Part shown: positions 7,082-8,678 of the stretch, one piece after another | Layout: each line of letters starts with the position of its first letter | Position numbering within the stretch: position 1 is the first letter of the stretch | DNA from: an uncultured Chromatiaceae bacterium | GTDB lineage: Bacteria; Pseudomonadota; Gammaproteobacteria; Enterobacterales; Alteromonadaceae | Reading direction: 5' to 3' | DNA length: 8,678 nucleotides | Assembly (NCBI GenBank): GCA_946481195.1 | Contig: CAMLNG010000136.1 | Location: forward strand, 1 to 8,678 | Made by a program: the position numbers and the translations under genes | Notes under the pieces: generated by a model | Database searches by the model: none | Told to the model about the DNA's origin: nothing | Seen by the model: the letters and a program-made list of their open reading frames with translations, nothing else

Positions 7082-7223
7082 CGTGCCTCCCTGTCGACTG
7101 CAGTGAATTAGCCGCTATTGAAGTATTACCTTAACGTTTTTTTCGTGCTGTGCCTATTAGCCGAAAGGCGATGTTGAGATGAGTGTTTTGAATTTGTCGT
7201 CTGATAACCAAACTGTTTGGCCC
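7082..7223 (-). promoter_or_regulatory. Upstream region of the LuxR-type gene, with 13-base palindrome
   Basis: This gap between the glucan hydrolase terminator and the regulator start must contain the regulator's promoter, because the terminator isolates it from upstream transcription. It holds a perfect palindrome with one central base, CCAAACTGTTTGG (7208-7220), and an AT-rich stretch near 7110-7145 with TAATAC on the minus strand as a possible -10. No convincing -35 accompanies it. The palindrome could be an operator, for autoregulation for example, but it also lies right at the end of the terminator T-run. Confidence 0.4.
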
Positions 7224-7247
7224 AAAAAAAGCGGCCGCAGCCGCTTT
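7224..7247 (-). terminator. Intrinsic terminator of the family 3 glucan hydrolase gene
   Basis: On the minus strand, 14 bases after the glucan hydrolase stop codon, AAAGCGGC pairs perfectly with GCCGCTTT (8 base pairs) around the 4-base loop TGCG. The Ts continue to make a run of seven (7230-7224). This is a textbook rho-independent terminator. It separates the glucan hydrolase from the regulator-receptor-hydrolase-carrier genes. Confidence 0.88.
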
Positions 7248-7261
7248 GAGTCTTCAGTTTG

Positions 7262-8678
7262 TTACTGACAGGATAAACTGGCTTTGCCGGCCGACCCCGG
7301 CACCAGCCGGATATCCGATAGCTGCACTTTGTTGGCGGCTTGGCTGCTTAACACAAAACTTTGCTGCACTTTGCCAAAGTCAGTGCCTTTAAAGCAGGCA
7401 AGGTCAATGCTAAGCGTCTGCCAGCCGGATTTGCCTTTGAGCAGCGGTGTCAGGTCAACAGTGCCACCACATTGTTCGCCGCAGCCGAGGCTCAAATTCA
7501 GACCTTGCACTGGTTGTAACGGATTGATTTGCAGTTCCAGCACGGCGTTGCTTTCGCGATAACCACGTAAATCCCGCGGGAAGTTACTGGCCAGTGCCAA
7601 GGCGTTGTCGGTCTTGCCGCCAAAGCTTATTTCGCGGCCGTCTTCCTGTACGCGCCGGTCGATGGATTTGTAGCTCAGGTCGCCGAGTGTCTGCACATTG
7701 GTGATGACCTGGGCCATTTGCTTGCCGCTTTTCAGCCAGAATTGCCAGGGTGCTTTGGCGGCGCGTTCAAATAACGGCAGTGGCGCTTGTGCGCCATTGC
7801 CGCCAGCGGCTTGTTCGGGCAGTGCTTTGCTCAGTGGCCCTGCATCTTTGGTGGTATAGGTTAAGCCAAAACCAAAAGGTAATAATGCGGTCTGGCCGTC
7901 GCCCTGATTGACCTTAAATTGCGTCGGCTCAGCCGGCCAGCTGTAACTTAACTTACCGTGGAAGTCATATTGTACTTTGCCATCGGCGGTTTTTAGTAAG
8001 ACGTCAGCGACACCGGCACCTTCACTGCCCGGTAACCAGGCGGCGACAAAAGCGTCGGACTGATTCAGTTCCGGATTAATCCACAGCGGCCGGCCGCTTA
8101 AAAACACACTGACCACCGGAATGCCTTGTTGTTTCAGTGATTTCAGTAAGTTCAGTGCCGTTTTATTGCCACGCTGGAATTCCAGATTGTCGATATCGCC
8201 GTTGCCTTCGGCATAAGGTTCTTCACCAAATACCACCACAGCTACATCCGGTTTTTGTTGGAAGCTGCCATCTTTGGACAGCGTGATCTGACCGCCGGCC
8301 GCTTTCACCTGATTGGCAAACCCCTGATAAATTGAACTACCGCCCGGGAAGTCACTATTCACATTGCCGGTGCCTTGCCAGCTAATGGTCCAGCCGCCGC
8401 TTTGCAGGCCAATGTCGTCAGCGGCAGGGCCGGCGAGCAGAATCTTCGCTTTCGGGGATATGGGGAGCAACGACTGATTATTCTTCAACAATACCAGCGA
8501 TTTACGCACGGCATCGCGCGCCACAGCACGGTGTTCAGCAGCGCCGATCAGTTCAAGTTTGCCGGACAAAGCGCGTTTGGCCGGGCCCGGCCGGTCAAAT
8601 AATCCGGCGCGTAATTTCACCCGCAGAATACGCCGCACCGCATCGTCGATGCGGCTTTGTGCGATCTCGCCACTTTTC
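7262..8678 (-). CDS. Exo-1,3/1,4-beta-glucan glucohydrolase, glycoside hydrolase family 3 (ExoP-like), N-terminus outside window
   Basis: 471 residues are visible and the frame is open to the window edge. A GTG at 8638 is not the real start, because the codons before it continue the conserved text GEIAQSRIDDAVRRILRVK. Relatives such as Pseudoalteromonas ExoP have about 840 residues, so about 370 are missing. The missing part includes the TIM-barrel with the nucleophile aspartate. These enzymes release glucose from the non-reducing ends of beta-glucans. Visible parts: the end of the barrel domain (to about residue 33, LFDRP); the alpha/beta sandwich domain with SLVLLKNNQSLLPI (60-73), GGWTISWQG (94-102), GEEPYAEGNGD (151-161; Glu157 is the likely acid/base by analogy with the barley enzyme) and WLPGSEGAGVADVL (214-227); then, after a Gly/Ala/Pro linker, a C-terminal domain of about 170 residues with beta-strand character resembling the carbohydrate-binding-like domain of ExoP. 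This last domain has four cysteines (399, 403, 428, 470). A strong terminator follows the TAA stop. Export is expected but the signal peptide is not in view. Confidence 0.92.
   Translation of the reverse strand, partial: KSGEIAQSRIDDAVRRILRVKLRAGLFDRPGPAKRALSGKLELIGAAEHRAVARDAVRKSLVLLKNNQSLLPISPKAKILLAGPAADDIGLQSGGWTISWQGTGNVNSDFPGGSSIYQGFANQVKAAGGQITLSKDGSFQQKPDVAVVVFGEEPYAEGNGDIDNLEFQRGNKTALNLLKSLKQQGIPVVSVFLSGRPLWINPELNQSDAFVAAWLPGSEGAGVADVLLKTADGKVQYDFHGKLSYSWPAEPTQFKVNQGDGQTALLPFGFGLTYTTKDAGPLSKALPEQAAGGNGAQAPLPLFERAAKAPWQFWLKSGKQMAQVITNVQTLGDLSYKSIDRRVQEDGREISFGGKTDNALALASNFPRDLRGYRESNAVLELQINPLQPVQGLNLSLGCGEQCGGTVDLTPLLKGKSGWQTLSIDLACFKGTDFGKVQQSFVLSSQAANKVQLSDIRLVPGSAGKASLSCQ

Noticed and set aside
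7262..8638. Glucan hydrolase as a complete gene starting at the GTG at 8638
   Set aside because: The frame stays open to the window edge and the upstream codons encode conserved family 3 residues (GEIAQSRIDDA). The protein is therefore a fragment missing its N-terminal barrel.
1..8678. CRISPR arrays, insertion sequences, tRNA genes, toxin or anti-phage systems
   Set aside because: No regularly spaced repeats, transposase motifs, cloverleaf-like sequence or defence-type domains were seen on either strand.

Overview
The window looks like a Gammaproteobacterium chromosome, probably an Alteromonadales or Rheinheimera-like heterotroph. This is an inference from three things: moderate GC, an Oar-like TonB-dependent receptor, and an ExoP-type family 3 glucan hydrolase. 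There is no rRNA, tRNA or other marker to confirm it. All five real genes lie on the minus strand, and the first and last run off the window edges. I saw no mobile elements, CRISPR arrays or RNA genes.

In transcription order (right to left), the window opens with the C-terminal part of a family 3 exo-beta-glucan glucohydrolase (8678-7262), closed by a strong intrinsic terminator (7224-7247). A 142-base gap with a 13-base palindrome follows. Next is a LuxR-type regulator with a GTG start (7081-6188), then a 265-base gap or leader with competing hairpins. A large TonB-dependent receptor with a signal peptide follows (5922-2947). A hairpin with a short T-run sits between the receptor and an exported cyanophycinase-like (peptidase family S51) hydrolase (2886-1135). 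Four bases after that gene's stop codon begins a YfcC/DcuC-family inner-membrane carrier (1130 to beyond position 1).

The likely theme is nutrient scavenging. The receptor would bring a large ligand across the outer membrane, and the exported S51 hydrolase would cut it. The carrier would take products through the inner membrane, and the LuxR protein would be the local regulator. The S51 protein keeps the cyanophycinase nucleophile serine, the GGDQ motif, the catalytic-type His and Glu, and the three pocket arginines. The natural hypothesis is therefore use of cyanophycin or another beta-aspartyl (isoaspartyl) peptide. The S51 protein is about twice the size of classical cyanophycinase, with a large insertion near the N-terminus and a C-terminal extension. 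It may therefore represent a distinct subfamily with a different substrate. The glucan hydrolase is separated by its own terminator and is probably functionally unrelated.
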